NCBI GenBank assembly: GCA_903877135.1
Contig: CAIRCN010000010.1
Coordinates: forward strand, 62,001-126,000
DNA length: 64,000 bases
Reading direction: 5' to 3'
Origin: an uncultured Opitutia bacterium
GTDB taxonomy: Bacteria; Verrucomicrobiota; Verrucomicrobiia; Opitutales; Opitutaceae
Shown: piece after piece, positions 1 to 12,592 of the stretch
Layout of the letters: each line of letters begins with the position of its first letter
How positions within the stretch are numbered: position 1 is the stretch's first letter
Notes under the pieces: model-generated
Told to the model about the DNA's origin: nothing
Database searches by the model: none
Seen by the model: only the letters and a program-made list of their open reading frames with translations
Position numbers and translations under genes: made by a program

Positions 1-51
1 TTTGCGACAATGGAAGCGCTGCGGCTCTCTCGAACCGCCTGGCATCAAAAA

Positions 52-3666
<3,615 letters not shown>

Positions 3667-3677
3667 CGCACCCCGCC

Positions 3678-4670
3678 ATGAAACTCGCCACCCACTACCT
3701 CGGCCTCAAGCTCCGCAATCCCCTGATCGTCGGCGCCTCGCCGTTCTCCGACAACACCCACGTCGCCTGCCAGCTCCAGGATGCCGGTGCCGCCGCCATC
3801 GTCATGCGCTCGCTGTTCGAGGAACAGATCGACGCCGAGCAGCGCGCGCTCACCCACCATGTCGAGACCGCCGCGGAGAGCACCTCCGAGGCAACCTCGT
3901 ATTTTCCGGCTTTTGAGGAATACCAGCTCACGCCCGACCGCTACCTCCGCCAGCTCGAACAGCTCAAGGCCTCGCTCACCATTCCCGTCATCGCTTCGCT
4001 CAATGGCTACCGGCCCGGCGGCTGGACTGACTACGCCCGCCGCTTCGAAACTGCCGGCGCCGATGCCATTGAGCTGAACCTCTACCAACTCACCACCGAT
4101 CCCGAGGTGTCGGGCGACGAGGTTGAGGCCGACATGCTGGAAACGGTGAAAAGCGTCACGACGAGCGTGAAGATCCCGGTCGCCGTCAAGCTGTCCGCGT
4201 TTCACACCTCGCCCGCCCAATTCGCGTCCTCGCTCGAGCACGCCGGGGCGGCCGGCGTTGTGGTGTTCAACCGTTTTTACCAGCCCGACTTCAACATCGA
4301 GGAGTTGGAGGTCGAGCCCCAGCTCAAGCTCTCCGACTCCTCGGACCTGCTCCTGCGCCTGCGCTGGCTTGCCATCCTCTCACCGCACGTGCGCGGCTCG
4401 CTCGGCGCCACCGGCGGCGTGCACACCTCCGAGGACGTCGTGAAGGCGCTGCTCGCCGGCGCACACGGTGTGCAACTCGTGTCGGTGCTATTGAAACACG
4501 GACCGCGGATCATCACGTCGCTGCTGAACGGCCTGCAGGAGTGGATGACCCAGCGCGGCTACCAAAGCGTCGACGAACTGCGCGGCACGATGAACCTCCG
4601 CCGCTGCCCCGACCCCGCGGCCTACGAGCGCGCCAACTACCAGCGCATCCTCCAAAGCTGGCGCGTCTGA
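3678..4670 (+). CDS. Dihydroorotate dehydrogenase-like flavoprotein
   Basis: A 330-residue TIM-barrel flavoprotein of the dihydroorotate dehydrogenase superfamily. Visible blocks are the N-terminal NPLIVGASPFSDN, the substrate-side ELNLYQL and KLSAFH strands, and the C-terminal phosphate/FMN-binding GGVHTSEDVVKALLAGAHG. It starts 11 nt after nifJ on the same strand. This DHOD-like family is frequently found directly downstream of nifJ in bacteria, so a role linked to the oxidoreductase is more likely than pyrimidine synthesis; no pyrK or other pyr gene is nearby. The substrate cannot be assigned from sequence. The family call is secure, the reaction is not. Confidence 0.88.
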   Translation: MKLATHYLGLKLRNPLIVGASPFSDNTHVACQLQDAGAAAIVMRSLFEEQIDAEQRALTHHVETAAESTSEATSYFPAFEEYQLTPDRYLRQLEQLKASLTIPVIASLNGYRPGGWTDYARRFETAGADAIELNLYQLTTDPEVSGDEVEADMLETVKSVTTSVKIPVAVKLSAFHTSPAQFASSLEHAGAAGVVVFNRFYQPDFNIEELEVEPQLKLSDSSDLLLRLRWLAILSPHVRGSLGATGGVHTSEDVVKALLAGAHGVQLVSVLLKHGPRIITSLLNGLQEWMTQRGYQSVDELRGTMNLRRCPDPAAYERANYQRILQSWRV

Positions 4671-4749
4671 GCCTAAGGAAACGCTGATTAAGTCCCACGG
4701 TCTTCGATTAATTGCAGACGGCGAGCGGGGATTAGCCAAACAGCCTGGC

Positions 4750-5560
4750 ATGAACCAGCAGACCAGTTATGCCCAGGCCGAGTTTGCGGGGCAGAAGAAG
4801 CGCACCCGGCGCGAGCAGTTTCCCGCGCGCATGGCGGCAGTCCTCCCGTGGGCCAAGCTGTTGGCCGTCATCGCGCCGTATTAGCCCAAGGGGGCGCGCG
4901 GCCGCCCGCCCCTTGGGCGGGAGCGGAGGCGGTGGGTCTATGGCCTCCAGCAATGGGAGGGCCTGGCAAACGAAGCCCTCGCAGACGCCCTCGACGACCG
5001 CCAGGCCCTGCGCCGCTGCGCCCGGATTGACCTGAGCGCCAAGGGCGGGCCCGCCGCCCCCACGCTCCTGCAATTCCGCCGCCGGCTCGAAACCCACGAC
5101 CTGTGCAAGGGCCTGTTCACCGCCAGCAACGCCGACCTGACCGCGCGCGGCCTGCAGCTGCGCGAAGGCCCCTTGGTGGACGCCACGCTGATCGCCGCGC
5201 CGCCCTCGCCCAAGCATCAGGCCCGGCAACGCGACCCGGCAATGCCCCCGACCAAGAAAGGCCCCCAAGGGTCTTTCGGAGAGCGGGGCGCTGGCCCGCA
5301 AGATCGCTTGGCCGATCGCGGGCAAACGCGGGTTGAGCAAAGCCATGGCCAAAGGGGTGCAAAAGGCGGCCCGCCAGGCGGTGGAAAACGAGAAAGCGTC
5401 CGGGCGGGCCTTTGGCGAACATCCCTGCCACCTCGTGCAGAATATATTCCGGCATCGGCAAGTGCGGTATCGGGGACGGGCGAAGAACCGTCATCCGCGC
5501 TACACGCTCTTCGGGCTGGCCAACGGGGTGAACGGAGCGCGGGCGCGGGCCGCGGCGTGA
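4750..5560 (+). pseudogene. IS5-family transposase remnant with stop, deletion and frameshift
   Basis: Reading from the ATG at 4750 gives an IS5/InsH-like N-terminus (AVLPWAKLLAVIAPY), then an in-frame TAG at 4882-4884 where the family continues with PKGARGRPP. The same frame then runs through YGLQQWEGLANEALADAL and the first catalytic Asp region LVDATLIAAP up to PTKKGPQGSFG near 5275. After that the family core, including the second catalytic Asp block, is missing, and the C-terminal part (VENEKASGRAFGEHPCHLVQ, RYRGRAKNRH, LFGLANGV) resumes in the +1-shifted frame from about 5290. One nonsense codon, an internal deletion of roughly 50 codons and a frameshift make it inactive. Confidence 0.85.
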
Positions 5561-5755
5561 AAAAACGGGCCGGGCGCCGCCCAGCCGGATCGAAAAAGGA
5601 GGCACACGACCGCGACCGATAGGCTCCTGCAAACTGGAGATTCCAGCCGTCCGCTCCGGTGCAAAACTTCCGCAATCCGACCCGCAGCAACCGGAAATTG
5701 AAAAACCGCTTTGTTCAGCGCTTCCCTAGTATATCGTTACACCAACAAGGGAACA

Positions 5756-6292
5756 TATTAGAGGCCCTCTCCCATTGGCTCCGACTTGTCCAAGGCGTCG
5801 AATTATTTCCACTGATGGGCGACCGGCGCGGCATTGATCTCGGCCAACCCGCCGGGCGGCCAGGCTGCGCAGGGGATCGGGCGCACGAAGGTTGGATTCA
5901 ACACGAAGCTGGCAGCGGTCGTCGCCGCCAAAGGACGGGTCGTCACCATCAGCCTCGCGCCGGGCCAACGGCACGATCTGAAAGCCGTCGCACCCCTCGT
6001 GCCGGTCTTGCGGGGGAAACGCGCCGTCGGCGACAAAGGGTTCGATGCCGATAGTTTTCGCGCTAGCCTGAGCCGGCAGTGCGTGCGCGGATGCATCGCC
6101 CCGCGTCGCAACCGCCGGCAGCCGGTGAGCTTCCATCGCGGCTACTATCGGCAGCGCCACCACGTCGAAACCTTCTTCTGCCGGACTAAGCGTTTCCGCC
6201 TCATCAGCACGCGTTACGACAAACTGGCGCTCACGTTTCTCGCCTTCGTGCAGTTCGCCGCCGTCTTGGATTGGTTTACTCGTGAGGTTTGA
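5756..6292 (+). pseudogene. IS5-superfamily (IS427-like) transposase, N-terminally degraded
   Basis: The open part from 5834 (152 aa) is the C-terminal half of a DDE transposase: GRTKVGFNTKLAAVV, APGQRHDLKA, the second catalytic Asp in VGDKGFDADSF, and the catalytic Glu in YYRQRHHVETFFCRTKRF, ending RYDKLALTFLAFVQFAAVLDW. Upstream in the same frame are stops at 5759-5761 and 5813-5815, and no recognisable N-terminal half with the first Asp is present. The sequence differs from the neighbouring IS remnant, so these are two separate past insertions. Family assignment is confident; the 5' boundary is a guess. Confidence 0.8.
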
Positions 6293-6307
6293 AAACACTC
6301 CCTAGGC

Positions 6308-6339
6308 AAAAAAGAAGGCCGCCCCACAACGGGCGGCCT
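6308..6339 (-). terminator. Rho-independent terminator, minus strand
   Basis: A perfect 9-bp stem (AGGCCGCCC at 6316-6324, GGGCGGCCT at 6331-6339) with a 6-nt loop is preceded on the plus strand by an A-rich run (6308-6315), which reads as a T-rich tract after the hairpin on the minus strand. It lies about 170 nt beyond the stop of the minus-strand rhomboid gene and is probably its terminator. It also marks the right edge of the IS remnants. Confidence 0.7.
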
Positions 6340-6506
6340 CCCACCAAGAAAGCTCAAACTGCAAACTATGAACATGGGGAGAGACGCCGGACTCGCTCCG
6401 ACGTTCAAACTTCCCTCGAAAACCGCGCTGTTCCAGTGTCATAAAACCGCTTGCGGAAAAATTCATCGAACTATTCCAGACTCTTCGAACAGACCAACAG
6501 GGGACA

Positions 6507-7352
6507 CTACCGTCTGCGCGCCCGTTCGGCTCCAAAACCCACGGCCAGACCCGCCGCAAAACCCGTGACGTGGGCCCCCACGTCGATGTTCAGCCCGCCC
6601 GCGCCATGCAGCGCCAGCACCGTGAAACCGGCGGCAAACGGCACGAACAGTCCCCGCCAACGGTGCGGGTGATCCGCTTCCTGCGCCGAACGGATCGCCC
6701 GGCCGGTGAGCAAACCGAGCCCGGCGAAAATCGCGGTCGAAGCGCCGAGCGACCGGTAGGGGCCCGGATAGCTCAACCCCGCCACCGCGAGATTGCCCGC
6801 GACGGCCGCCAGCGCCAGCAGGAGCCACCCGCGCAGCCGGCCGAACGTCGAGAGGACGGCTGGAAAAACGAAAAGACCACCCAGCACGTTCGTGAGCACA
6901 TGCGCTGTGTCGGCATGGAGAAACAACGCCGTGCCCGCCCGCCACACCTCTCCACGGTCGAACACCGCCTGACTGTCCAGCACGCCCGCCTCCGTCCACG
7001 CCGGCCACCGGCCCTGCGCCCAGAACACATCCAGCACGCCCGCCGCCCACAACACCGGCCCGATCAGCGCGCCCCTCCGCGGCGGTGTCTGGTCCATCAT
7101 CGGCTTGGGCGGCCAGCCGACGCTCTCTCGGTCGAAACAAGCCAGTTGCTCCCGAACCAAGCCGGTCGTGGCCGGTTCCACGAACAACCGGTGCCCGTCA
7201 TCGCCCGCCACCAGCCAGCACGGCAGCCCCTGCGCGAGCACGACCAGACTGTGCTCGAAACCCGCCGCGTAGTCCGGATAAACGCCCGCCACGACCAGGT
7301 CCGCAGGGACGCTCTCCTGTGTCTCCGTAAAGTAATTTTCCGGCTCAGACAT
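6507..7352 (-). CDS. Rhomboid-family intramembrane serine protease
   Basis: Integral membrane protease that cleaves substrates within the bilayer. The 281-residue protein has a soluble N-terminal segment of about 90 residues, then six or so hydrophobic helices. The rhomboid signatures are present: the HADTAHVLTN segment (His146/His151 and Asn155), the nucleophile Ser205 in LGASTAIFAGLG, and the catalytic His261 in VGAHVTGFAAG. The N-terminal segment (residues 20-75) resembles a short sensor-like cytosolic domain but I cannot name it. The gene stands alone, divergent from the downstream PLP enzyme. Substrates cannot be predicted. Confidence 0.9.
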   Translation of the reverse strand: MSEPENYFTETQESVPADLVVAGVYPDYAAGFEHSLVVLAQGLPCWLVAGDDGHRLFVEPATTGLVREQLACFDRESVGWPPKPMMDQTPPRRGALIGPVLWAAGVLDVFWAQGRWPAWTEAGVLDSQAVFDRGEVWRAGTALFLHADTAHVLTNVLGGLFVFPAVLSTFGRLRGWLLLALAAVAGNLAVAGLSYPGPYRSLGASTAIFAGLGLLTGRAIRSAQEADHPHRWRGLFVPFAAGFTVLALHGAGGLNIDVGAHVTGFAAGLAVGFGAERARRR

Positions 7353-7487
7353 CGGGAAACGGTAAACACTCCCGCCGATTCCGCCACCCCGTTGTCGCCT
7401 ACGGGCCGGCGCACCGTCGGGGCCGTATTCGTCGCAGCCCGGTTGACGCGCCTTCGCTCCGGACCAACTTCACCGCACCCCGCCACC

Positions 7488-8834
7488 ATGAAAGAACTCC
7501 TGACCGACGCTTCCGCCCGCGCGATCCGCTACCTCGAGGGCCTCGACGCCCGCTCCGTCGCGCCCACCACCGCCGCCGTGGCGGGACTGCGGGCGTTCGA
7601 CGAGCAGCTGCGCGACGGACCGTCCGATCCCGCGCAAACCCTACGTTTGCTCGACGAGGCCTGCTCGCCCGCGACGATGGCGATGGCGGGCCCGCGGTTT
7701 TTCGATTTCGTCATCGGCGGCGTGCTGCCCGTCACGCTCGCGGCCAACTGGCTCGCCGGCGCGTGGGACCAAAACAGCGCCTACTACCGCGCCACACCCG
7801 GCACTGCCTACGTGGAACAGGTCGCGTTGCGCTGGCTGCTCGATGTGCTGCGGCTCCCGCCCGGTTGCAGCGGCGCCTTCGTCACCGGCGCGACCGTCGC
7901 CAATCTCTGCGCGCTCGCCGCCGCGCGCCACGCCGTGCTCAAGCGCGCCGGCTGGAACGTCGAGGCGGACGGCCTGTTCGGCGCCCCGCCCATCACCGTG
8001 ATCGTCGGCGCCGAGGTGCACCCCTCGGTCGTCAAATCGCTCGGCGTCCTCGGCCTCGGCCGCAGCCGCGTCGTGAAGATTCCGGTGGACGATCAGGGTC
8101 GGATGCGCGCCGATCAACTGCCGGCGATCTCCGGGCCCACGATCGTCTGCACGCAGGCCGGCAATGTGAATACCGGCGCCTTTGATCCCATCGCGGAAAT
8201 CTGCGCCCGCGCTCAGTCCGCCGGCGCGTGGATCCACGTCGACGGCGCCTTCGGCCTCTGGGCCGCCGCCGCGCCCACGCGGGCCCACCTCACCGCCGGC
8301 AGCGCGCAGGCCGACTCGTGGGCGACCGACGCCCACAAGTGGCTCAACGTGCCCTACGACTGCGGCCTCGCCTTCGTGCGCGATCCCCACGCGCTGCAGG
8401 CGGCGATGGCAATCACCGCGGAGTATTTGCCCACACAGAGCGAGTTTCGCAACCCGGCCGACTTCACGCCAGAGCTCTCGCGCCGCTCCCGCGGCATCGA
8501 GGTGTGGGCGGCGCTGCATTCGCTAGGCCGCGCCGGCATCGCCAAGATGATCGAGCGCAACTGCGCCCAAGCGCACCGCTTCGCCGACCAACTCGCCGCG
8601 GCCGGCTGCGTGATTCTGAACGACGTCGTGCTCAACCAAGTGCTGGTGTCGTTCGGCAGCGCCGCGACCACGCAACGCGTCATCCATGCCGTCCAGGACG
8701 ATGGCACCTGCTGGGCGGGCGTCACGGTCTGGCAAGGCCAGACCGCCATGCGCCTCAGCGTCTCCTCCTGGGCCACGACCGAGGCCGACATCGATCGCAG
8801 CGTGGCGGCGATCCTCCGCGCCGTCGGGCGCTAA
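7488..8834 (+). CDS. PLP-dependent group II decarboxylase / aminotransferase-fold enzyme
   Basis: Cytoplasmic fold-type I PLP enzyme of the glutamate/aromatic-L-amino-acid decarboxylase family, 448 aa. The Schiff-base lysine is Lys284 in ATDAHKWLNVPYDCG; other family blocks are AFVTGATVANLCALAAARHA, VHPSVVKSLGVLG and WIHVDGAFGLWAA. The ATG at 7488 was chosen because family similarity starts there; the frame is open much further upstream but that part overlaps the rhomboid gene antisense. Substrate specificity (diaminobutyrate, tyrosine, glutamate or other) cannot be read from the sequence. It is divergent from the rhomboid gene and convergent with lpxA, with no pathway neighbour. Confidence 0.85.
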   Translation: MKELLTDASARAIRYLEGLDARSVAPTTAAVAGLRAFDEQLRDGPSDPAQTLRLLDEACSPATMAMAGPRFFDFVIGGVLPVTLAANWLAGAWDQNSAYYRATPGTAYVEQVALRWLLDVLRLPPGCSGAFVTGATVANLCALAAARHAVLKRAGWNVEADGLFGAPPITVIVGAEVHPSVVKSLGVLGLGRSRVVKIPVDDQGRMRADQLPAISGPTIVCTQAGNVNTGAFDPIAEICARAQSAGAWIHVDGAFGLWAAAAPTRAHLTAGSAQADSWATDAHKWLNVPYDCGLAFVRDPHALQAAMAITAEYLPTQSEFRNPADFTPELSRRSRGIEVWAALHSLGRAGIAKMIERNCAQAHRFADQLAAAGCVILNDVVLNQVLVSFGSAATTQRVIHAVQDDGTCWAGVTVWQGQTAMRLSVSSWATTEADIDRSVAAILRAVGR

Positions 8835-8863
8835 ATCGTGTAACAACAAAACACCCGCGCCCC

Positions 8864-9652
8864 TCAACCGCCGCCCGGCGCGAGTCCGCGCTGGCTGCTG
8901 TTCGCAAACACCAGCACGCGCTGGAACTCGGCGCTCGACGCCTGCGAATCCGCCGCAAGTTTTTCCAGCGCCTGTGTGCGGTTGAGTCCGCCGCGATAGA
9001 GGAGGCGGAAAATCTGTTTCACCCGCTCGACCTGCTCAGCCGTGAAGCCATTGCGCTCGAGGCCGATCTTGTTGACGGCGCGCACCACGGCCGGCGTGCC
9101 ATCAGCGATGAAAAACGGCGGCAGGTCATGCACGAGTTTTGCCGTGGCCGAGAGCATGGAATAGGCGCCGAGCCGGCAGAACTGGTGGATGCCGCCGTAG
9201 CCGCCGATGACAACACGGTCCTCGACGATGACGTGGCCACCCAGCACGGCTCCGTTGCTCATGACGATGTGGTCGCCGAGCACGCAGTCGTGCGCCACGT
9301 GGCAGGTCGCGAGAAGGACGTTGTGCGAACCGACCCGCGTGATGTCGCCATCGTTGGTCGCGCAATGCACGGTGACGTATTCGCGAAAGACGTTGTGGTC
9401 GCCAATCTTCAGGCCCGGGTGCCCGCCCTTGAATTTCAGGTCTTGGGTCTTGCCGCCGATGCAGGCGAAGGGGTACACCTCGCACGCCACGCCCAAAACC
9501 GTGTGGCCCTCGACCGCGGCGTGGTGGTGAAGTCGCGTGCCCGCGCCGATCGTCACGCCGCCGCCCACAAAGGCGTAAGCACCAATATCGACCTCTGCGC
9601 CGAGCTGCGCGCCCAGTTCGATCACGGCGGTGGGATGGATTCTTTCGGCCAT
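8864..9652 (-). CDS. lpxA: UDP-N-acetylglucosamine O-acyltransferase
   Basis: First step of lipid A synthesis: transfers a 3-hydroxyacyl chain from ACP to UDP-GlcNAc in the cytoplasm. The 262-residue protein is a left-handed beta-helix with hexapeptide repeats (IGAYAFVGGGVTIG, VGSHNVLLATCHVAHD), the catalytic His in CHVAHDCVLGD (about residue 120), and the C-terminal helical part typical of LpxA rather than LpxD. It begins 4 nt after the lpxC-fabZ stop and is surely in the same transcript. Length matches the family (about 260). The presence of this gene shows an LPS-bearing outer membrane. Confidence 0.96.
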   Translation of the reverse strand: MAERIHPTAVIELGAQLGAEVDIGAYAFVGGGVTIGAGTRLHHHAAVEGHTVLGVACEVYPFACIGGKTQDLKFKGGHPGLKIGDHNVFREYVTVHCATNDGDITRVGSHNVLLATCHVAHDCVLGDHIVMSNGAVLGGHVIVEDRVVIGGYGGIHQFCRLGAYSMLSATAKLVHDLPPFFIADGTPAVVRAVNKIGLERNGFTAEQVERVKQIFRLLYRGGLNRTQALEKLAADSQASSAEFQRVLVFANSSQRGLAPGGG

Positions 9653-9656
9653 ACGC

Positions 9657-11003
9657 TCAGACCACGTCGGCGCTTTCCACCAAGGCGAACATCAGCTCGG
9701 CGCTCGAGACCACCTGGCCGTTGACGGTGCACTCGCCCTCAGCGACGCCGATCTTGTTGCCGCGGCTCTTCGTCATTTTGACGTTGATGAGCAACTGGTC
9801 GCCGGGCCGGACGGCCCGGCGGAACTTGACCTTGTCGCAGCTCATGAAGAACGCCGTCCGGTCCTCGCTGGTAATTTTTCGAAGCAGCAGCAGACCGGCC
9901 GCCTGCGCCATCGCCTCGATCTGCAGCACGCCCGGCATCACGGGATTGCCCGGAAAGTGGCCCTGGAAAAACGGTTCGTTAATCGTGACGTTCTTCAGCG
10001 CCACCAGCCCGTCGGCCCCCTTGAACTCCACCACCCGGTCGATCATGAGGAACGGATACCGGTGTGGCAGCATGTCGAGGATGCGGCGGATATCGAGCGA
10101 GGTCTCCGTGGCGAGGACCATCGCCGGGCCGCGGCCGGCGGCAGGAGTCGGCTTCCGGGCGCCGGTGTTCCGCCGGGCCTGCAGTTTGTCGAACAGCAGC
10201 CGCGTGAGTTCGGCGTTGATGGCGTGGCCGGGCCGCGTGGCGACGATGTGCGCCTTGAGCGGCATCCCGAGCAGCAGCACGTCGCCGATGATGTCGAGGA
10301 TCTTGTGGCGCACGAACTCGTCTTTGAACCGCAGCGGCTCCTTCGAGATGATTTTGTCGCCGCGGAGCACAACCGCGCAGTCCAGCGAACCGCCGCGGAT
10401 TTTGCCGAGTTTCAGGAGTTCCTCGATGTCCTCATAGATCGTGAACGTCCGCGCGGCAGCAATCTGCGACTGGTAGGTCTCCGGATCGATCGTGAGCGAA
10501 AGGTGCTGCGTGTGGATGCCTCGGTCATCCGCCGACGTGCAGGAAATCTTCAGCGCGTCGCAGGGCAACGCGATGATCGACGAGTTGCCGCGTGTGACCG
10601 ACACGGCCTCATCCAGCACGAAATACTCGCGCTCCTTCTCCTGCTCGATCGGCTCCCCCTGCAAAATGAGGTTCACGAACGGCCGCGCCGAACCGTCCAT
10701 GATCGGCGGCTCGGAGGCGTCCATCTCGATTACCACGTTGTCCACGCCGCAGCCGTGCAATGCGCTAAGCACGTGCTCTACGGTGTGGATCTTGGCGTGA
10801 CCGACCTGGATGGTTGTGGCCCGCACGAGATCCGTAACCTGATCGATGCGCGGACGCAGTTCGGGGCTGCCGTGTAGGTCGATGCGTTTGAAAACGATGC
10901 CGTGGTCGATCGGGGCCGGTTTCATCGTGAGGGTCACGGCGTCACCGGTGTGAAGGGCGCTGCCTTTGATCGAGACTTCGCGCGCGAGAGTGCGTTGCTT
11001 CAT
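9657..11003 (-). CDS. lpxC/fabZ: Bifunctional LpxC deacetylase / FabZ dehydratase fusion
   Basis: A 448-residue fusion. Residues 1 to about 295 are LpxC, the zinc deacetylase that commits UDP-acyl-GlcNAc to lipid A, with [17 protein letters not shown] and the second zinc site [13 protein letters not shown] Pro/Ala/Arg-rich linker leads to FabZ (about 305-448), the 3-hydroxyacyl-ACP dehydratase, with [28 protein letters not shown] and the catalytic Glu in [12 protein letters not shown]. Such fusions are known in Bacteroidota and related phyla. The ATG at 11003 fits the LpxC N-terminus (MKQRTL...); upstream in-frame codons add a segment without family similarity. It is cotranscribed with lpxA. 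Confidence 0.95.
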   Translation of the reverse strand: MKQRTLAREVSIKGSALHTGDAVTLTMKPAPIDHGIVFKRIDLHGSPELRPRIDQVTDLVRATTIQVGHAKIHTVEHVLSALHGCGVDNVVIEMDASEPPIMDGSARPFVNLILQGEPIEQEKEREYFVLDEAVSVTRGNSSIIALPCDALKISCTSADDRGIHTQHLSLTIDPETYQSQIAAARTFTIYEDIEELLKLGKIRGGSLDCAVVLRGDKIISKEPLRFKDEFVRHKILDIIGDVLLLGMPLKAHIVATRPGHAINAELTRLLFDKLQARRNTGARKPTPAAGRGPAMVLATETSLDIRRILDMLPHRYPFLMIDRVVEFKGADGLVALKNVTINEPFFQGHFPGNPVMPGVLQIEAMAQAAGLLLLRKITSEDRTAFFMSCDKVKFRRAVRPGDQLLINVKMTKSRGNKIGVAEGECTVNGQVVSSAELMFALVESADVV

Positions 11004-11108
11004 GGGGCTGATAAAACCCGCAGTCTCGGCATCGGAGTGGAAATGACAAGAGCCGAGATGAATCGCGCGACTTCGCATCTCGTCTAGGTGTCCGCCGGCG
11101 GAGCGGCC

Positions 11109-11138
11109 TTGACAGAGGTAACTCGCACTCCTTACTCC
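11109..11138 (+). promoter_or_regulatory. Possible sigma-70-type promoter of efp
   Basis: A perfect TTGACA (11109-11114) lies about 60 nt upstream of the efp start in the gap between the divergent lpxC-fabZ and efp genes. The matching -10 at 17-18 nt spacing (TTACTC or TACTCC, 11132-11138) is poor. The call therefore rests on the -35 and on position. Confidence 0.35.
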
Positions 11139-11175
11139 CTTACCCTTTCACCACTCAAAACCGTCATCTATCGTC

Positions 11176-11733
11176 ATGCCCGCAGCCAACGACATTCGCA
11201 GAGGCCAAGTCATCAAATTCAACGGCGAGGCCCACCTCGTCATGGAAACGCAGCACCGCACGCCCGGTAATCTCCGCGCCTTTGTGCAGGTGAAGATGCG
11301 TAACCTTCGCTACGGCAAGGCGCTCGACCAGCGGTTCGCCTCTACCGACACCATCGAGGTGCTGCCGACCGACAAGCGCACGCTCGAGTTCAGCTACGCT
11401 GACCGCGAAAACTTCGCGTTCATCGACCCGGAGACCTTCGATCAGATCGAACTGAGCGGCGAAACGATCGGCGACCTGAAGCATTACCTCACCGCCGGCG
11501 GCAAAGTCGATGTGCTCTTCGTCAACGACAAAGCGCTCACGGTCGAATTGCCCTCCACGGTCTCCCTGAAAGTCATCGAGAGCGCCGAGGGCATCAAGGG
11601 CGACACCGCCAGCAACGTCCAGAAGCCCGCCAAGCTCGAGACCGGCCTGATCGTCCAGGTGCCGCTCTTCATCAAGGAAGGCGAGATCATCAAGGTCAGC
11701 ACCGCCGACGGCAGCTACCTCGGCCGCGTCTGA
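11176..11733 (+). CDS. efp: Translation elongation factor P
   Basis: Binds the ribosome between P and E sites and relieves stalling at polyproline. The 185-residue protein has the three beta-barrel domains, with the C-terminal signature region KGDTASNVQKPAKLETG and VPLFIKEGEIIKV. At the tip loop of domain I the sequence is RTPGNLRAF: the residue aligned with the modified Lys34 of the E. coli protein is Asn32, with Arg34 two residues later. Lysyl- or rhamnosyl-type modification at the usual position is thus impossible as known. The gene is monocistronic, followed by a strong terminator. Identification is certain; activation chemistry is open. Confidence 0.96.
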   Translation: MPAANDIRRGQVIKFNGEAHLVMETQHRTPGNLRAFVQVKMRNLRYGKALDQRFASTDTIEVLPTDKRTLEFSYADRENFAFIDPETFDQIELSGETIGDLKHYLTAGGKVDVLFVNDKALTVELPSTVSLKVIESAEGIKGDTASNVQKPAKLETGLIVQVPLFIKEGEIIKVSTADGSYLGRV

Positions 11734-11756
11734 GGCACCGGACCCGGATTTTCCCA

Positions 11757-11784
11757 AGCCCGCGAGCCACTCGTGGGCTTTTTT
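11757..11784 (+). terminator. Rho-independent terminator of efp
   Basis: A 10-bp stem with one mismatch (AGCCCGCGAG at 11757-11766, CTCGTGGGCT at 11770-11779), a 3-nt loop and a run of six T (11779-11784) begin 23 nt after the efp stop codon. The convergent carbonic anhydrase gene ends 4 nt further on. Confidence 0.85.
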
Positions 11785-11788
11785 GTGC

Positions 11789-12436
11789 CTATGCAGTCAA
11801 CGCCGCGATCGCGGACACATAGCTGGCGCCCGCCTCCTTGGAACCATTTGCCGTGCAATTCAGATCACGCAACAACCCGTCGCGCAGGCCGTAAATCCAC
11901 CCGTGCACCGTCAGCGGCTGCCCCCGCGCCCAAGCATCGCGCACGATCGAAGTGTGGCAGACATTGGAGACCTGCTCGATGACATTGAACTCGCACAGCC
12001 GCGCGCTGCGCGCGGTCTCGTCGGACAACCGGCAGAGGCAGGCGTCGTGTTTCTCCCGCACGTCTTCAACGTGGCGGAGCCAGTTGTCGGCCAGTCCCAC
12101 CCGCTCGCAACGCAACGCCGCACGCACGCCGCCGCAGCCATAGTGCCCGACCACCATGATATGCCGCACCTTCAGCACATCGACGGCAAACTGGATCACG
12201 CTCAGGCAATTCAGGTCAGTGTGCACGACCACGTTGGCGATGTTGCGATGCACGAAGACCTCGCCCGGCAGCAGGCCGATGATCTCGTTGGCCGGCACAC
12301 GGCTGTCCGAGCAGCCGATCCAGAGATAGTCCGGACTCTGCTGGCGTGATAGCTTCAGGAAAAACTCCGGGTCCCGCCGCTTGATCGCCTCGGCCCAGGA
12401 ATGGTTTTGCGCAAAGAGATGGCTCAGTTCCGTCAT
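11789..12436 (-). CDS. can: Beta-class carbonic anhydrase
   Basis: Zinc enzyme interconverting CO2 and bicarbonate in the cytoplasm. The 215-residue protein carries the zinc and active-site motifs of the beta class: IGCSDSRVP (Cys, then the Asp-Arg dyad) and GHYGCGGV (His and Cys ligands), plus PGEVFVHRNIANVV. Length is normal. It is a single gene convergent with efp. Bicarbonate supply for carboxylations is the usual role; nothing in the context points to a more specific one. Confidence 0.94.
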   Translation of the reverse strand: MTELSHLFAQNHSWAEAIKRRDPEFFLKLSRQQSPDYLWIGCSDSRVPANEIIGLLPGEVFVHRNIANVVVHTDLNCLSVIQFAVDVLKVRHIMVVGHYGCGGVRAALRCERVGLADNWLRHVEDVREKHDACLCRLSDETARSARLCEFNVIEQVSNVCHTSIVRDAWARGQPLTVHGWIYGLRDGLLRDLNCTANGSKEAGASYVSAIAALTA

Positions 12437-12592
12437 GTGCGGCGGATGTTTCAGGCCGAGTCAGGATTGTCCACCGGAAACATTGCGCGCGGGGCAGCTC
12501 CGGCAATTACGGGTCGCTGGCCTGCGCGTGGCTGACGGTCCGGGCAAGTCACACTCGGCCAAGTTCCCGGCGCTTGGGCTGGTCGACCGCGA

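Larger units (their letters stand above)
4678..6305 (+). mobile_element. Decayed insertion-sequence region (two IS5-type remnants)
   Basis: This stretch between the nifJ operon and the rhomboid gene contains two unrelated, inactivated IS5-superfamily transposase remnants in the same orientation. A possible left terminal inverted repeat begins with GGAAACGCTGATTAAG at 4678, but I find no matching right end. The second remnant ends next to CCCTAG (6300-6305); the same hexamer occurs at 5724-5729, which might mark its ends, but this is weak. The roughly 190 bases between the two transposase remnants (5561-5755) show no gene. The outer limits given are approximate. Confidence 0.6.

Noticed and set aside
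5724-6305. CCCTAG hexamers as target-site duplication of the second IS remnant
   Set aside because: A 6-nt match without recognisable terminal inverted repeats next to both copies is too weak to define the element ends.
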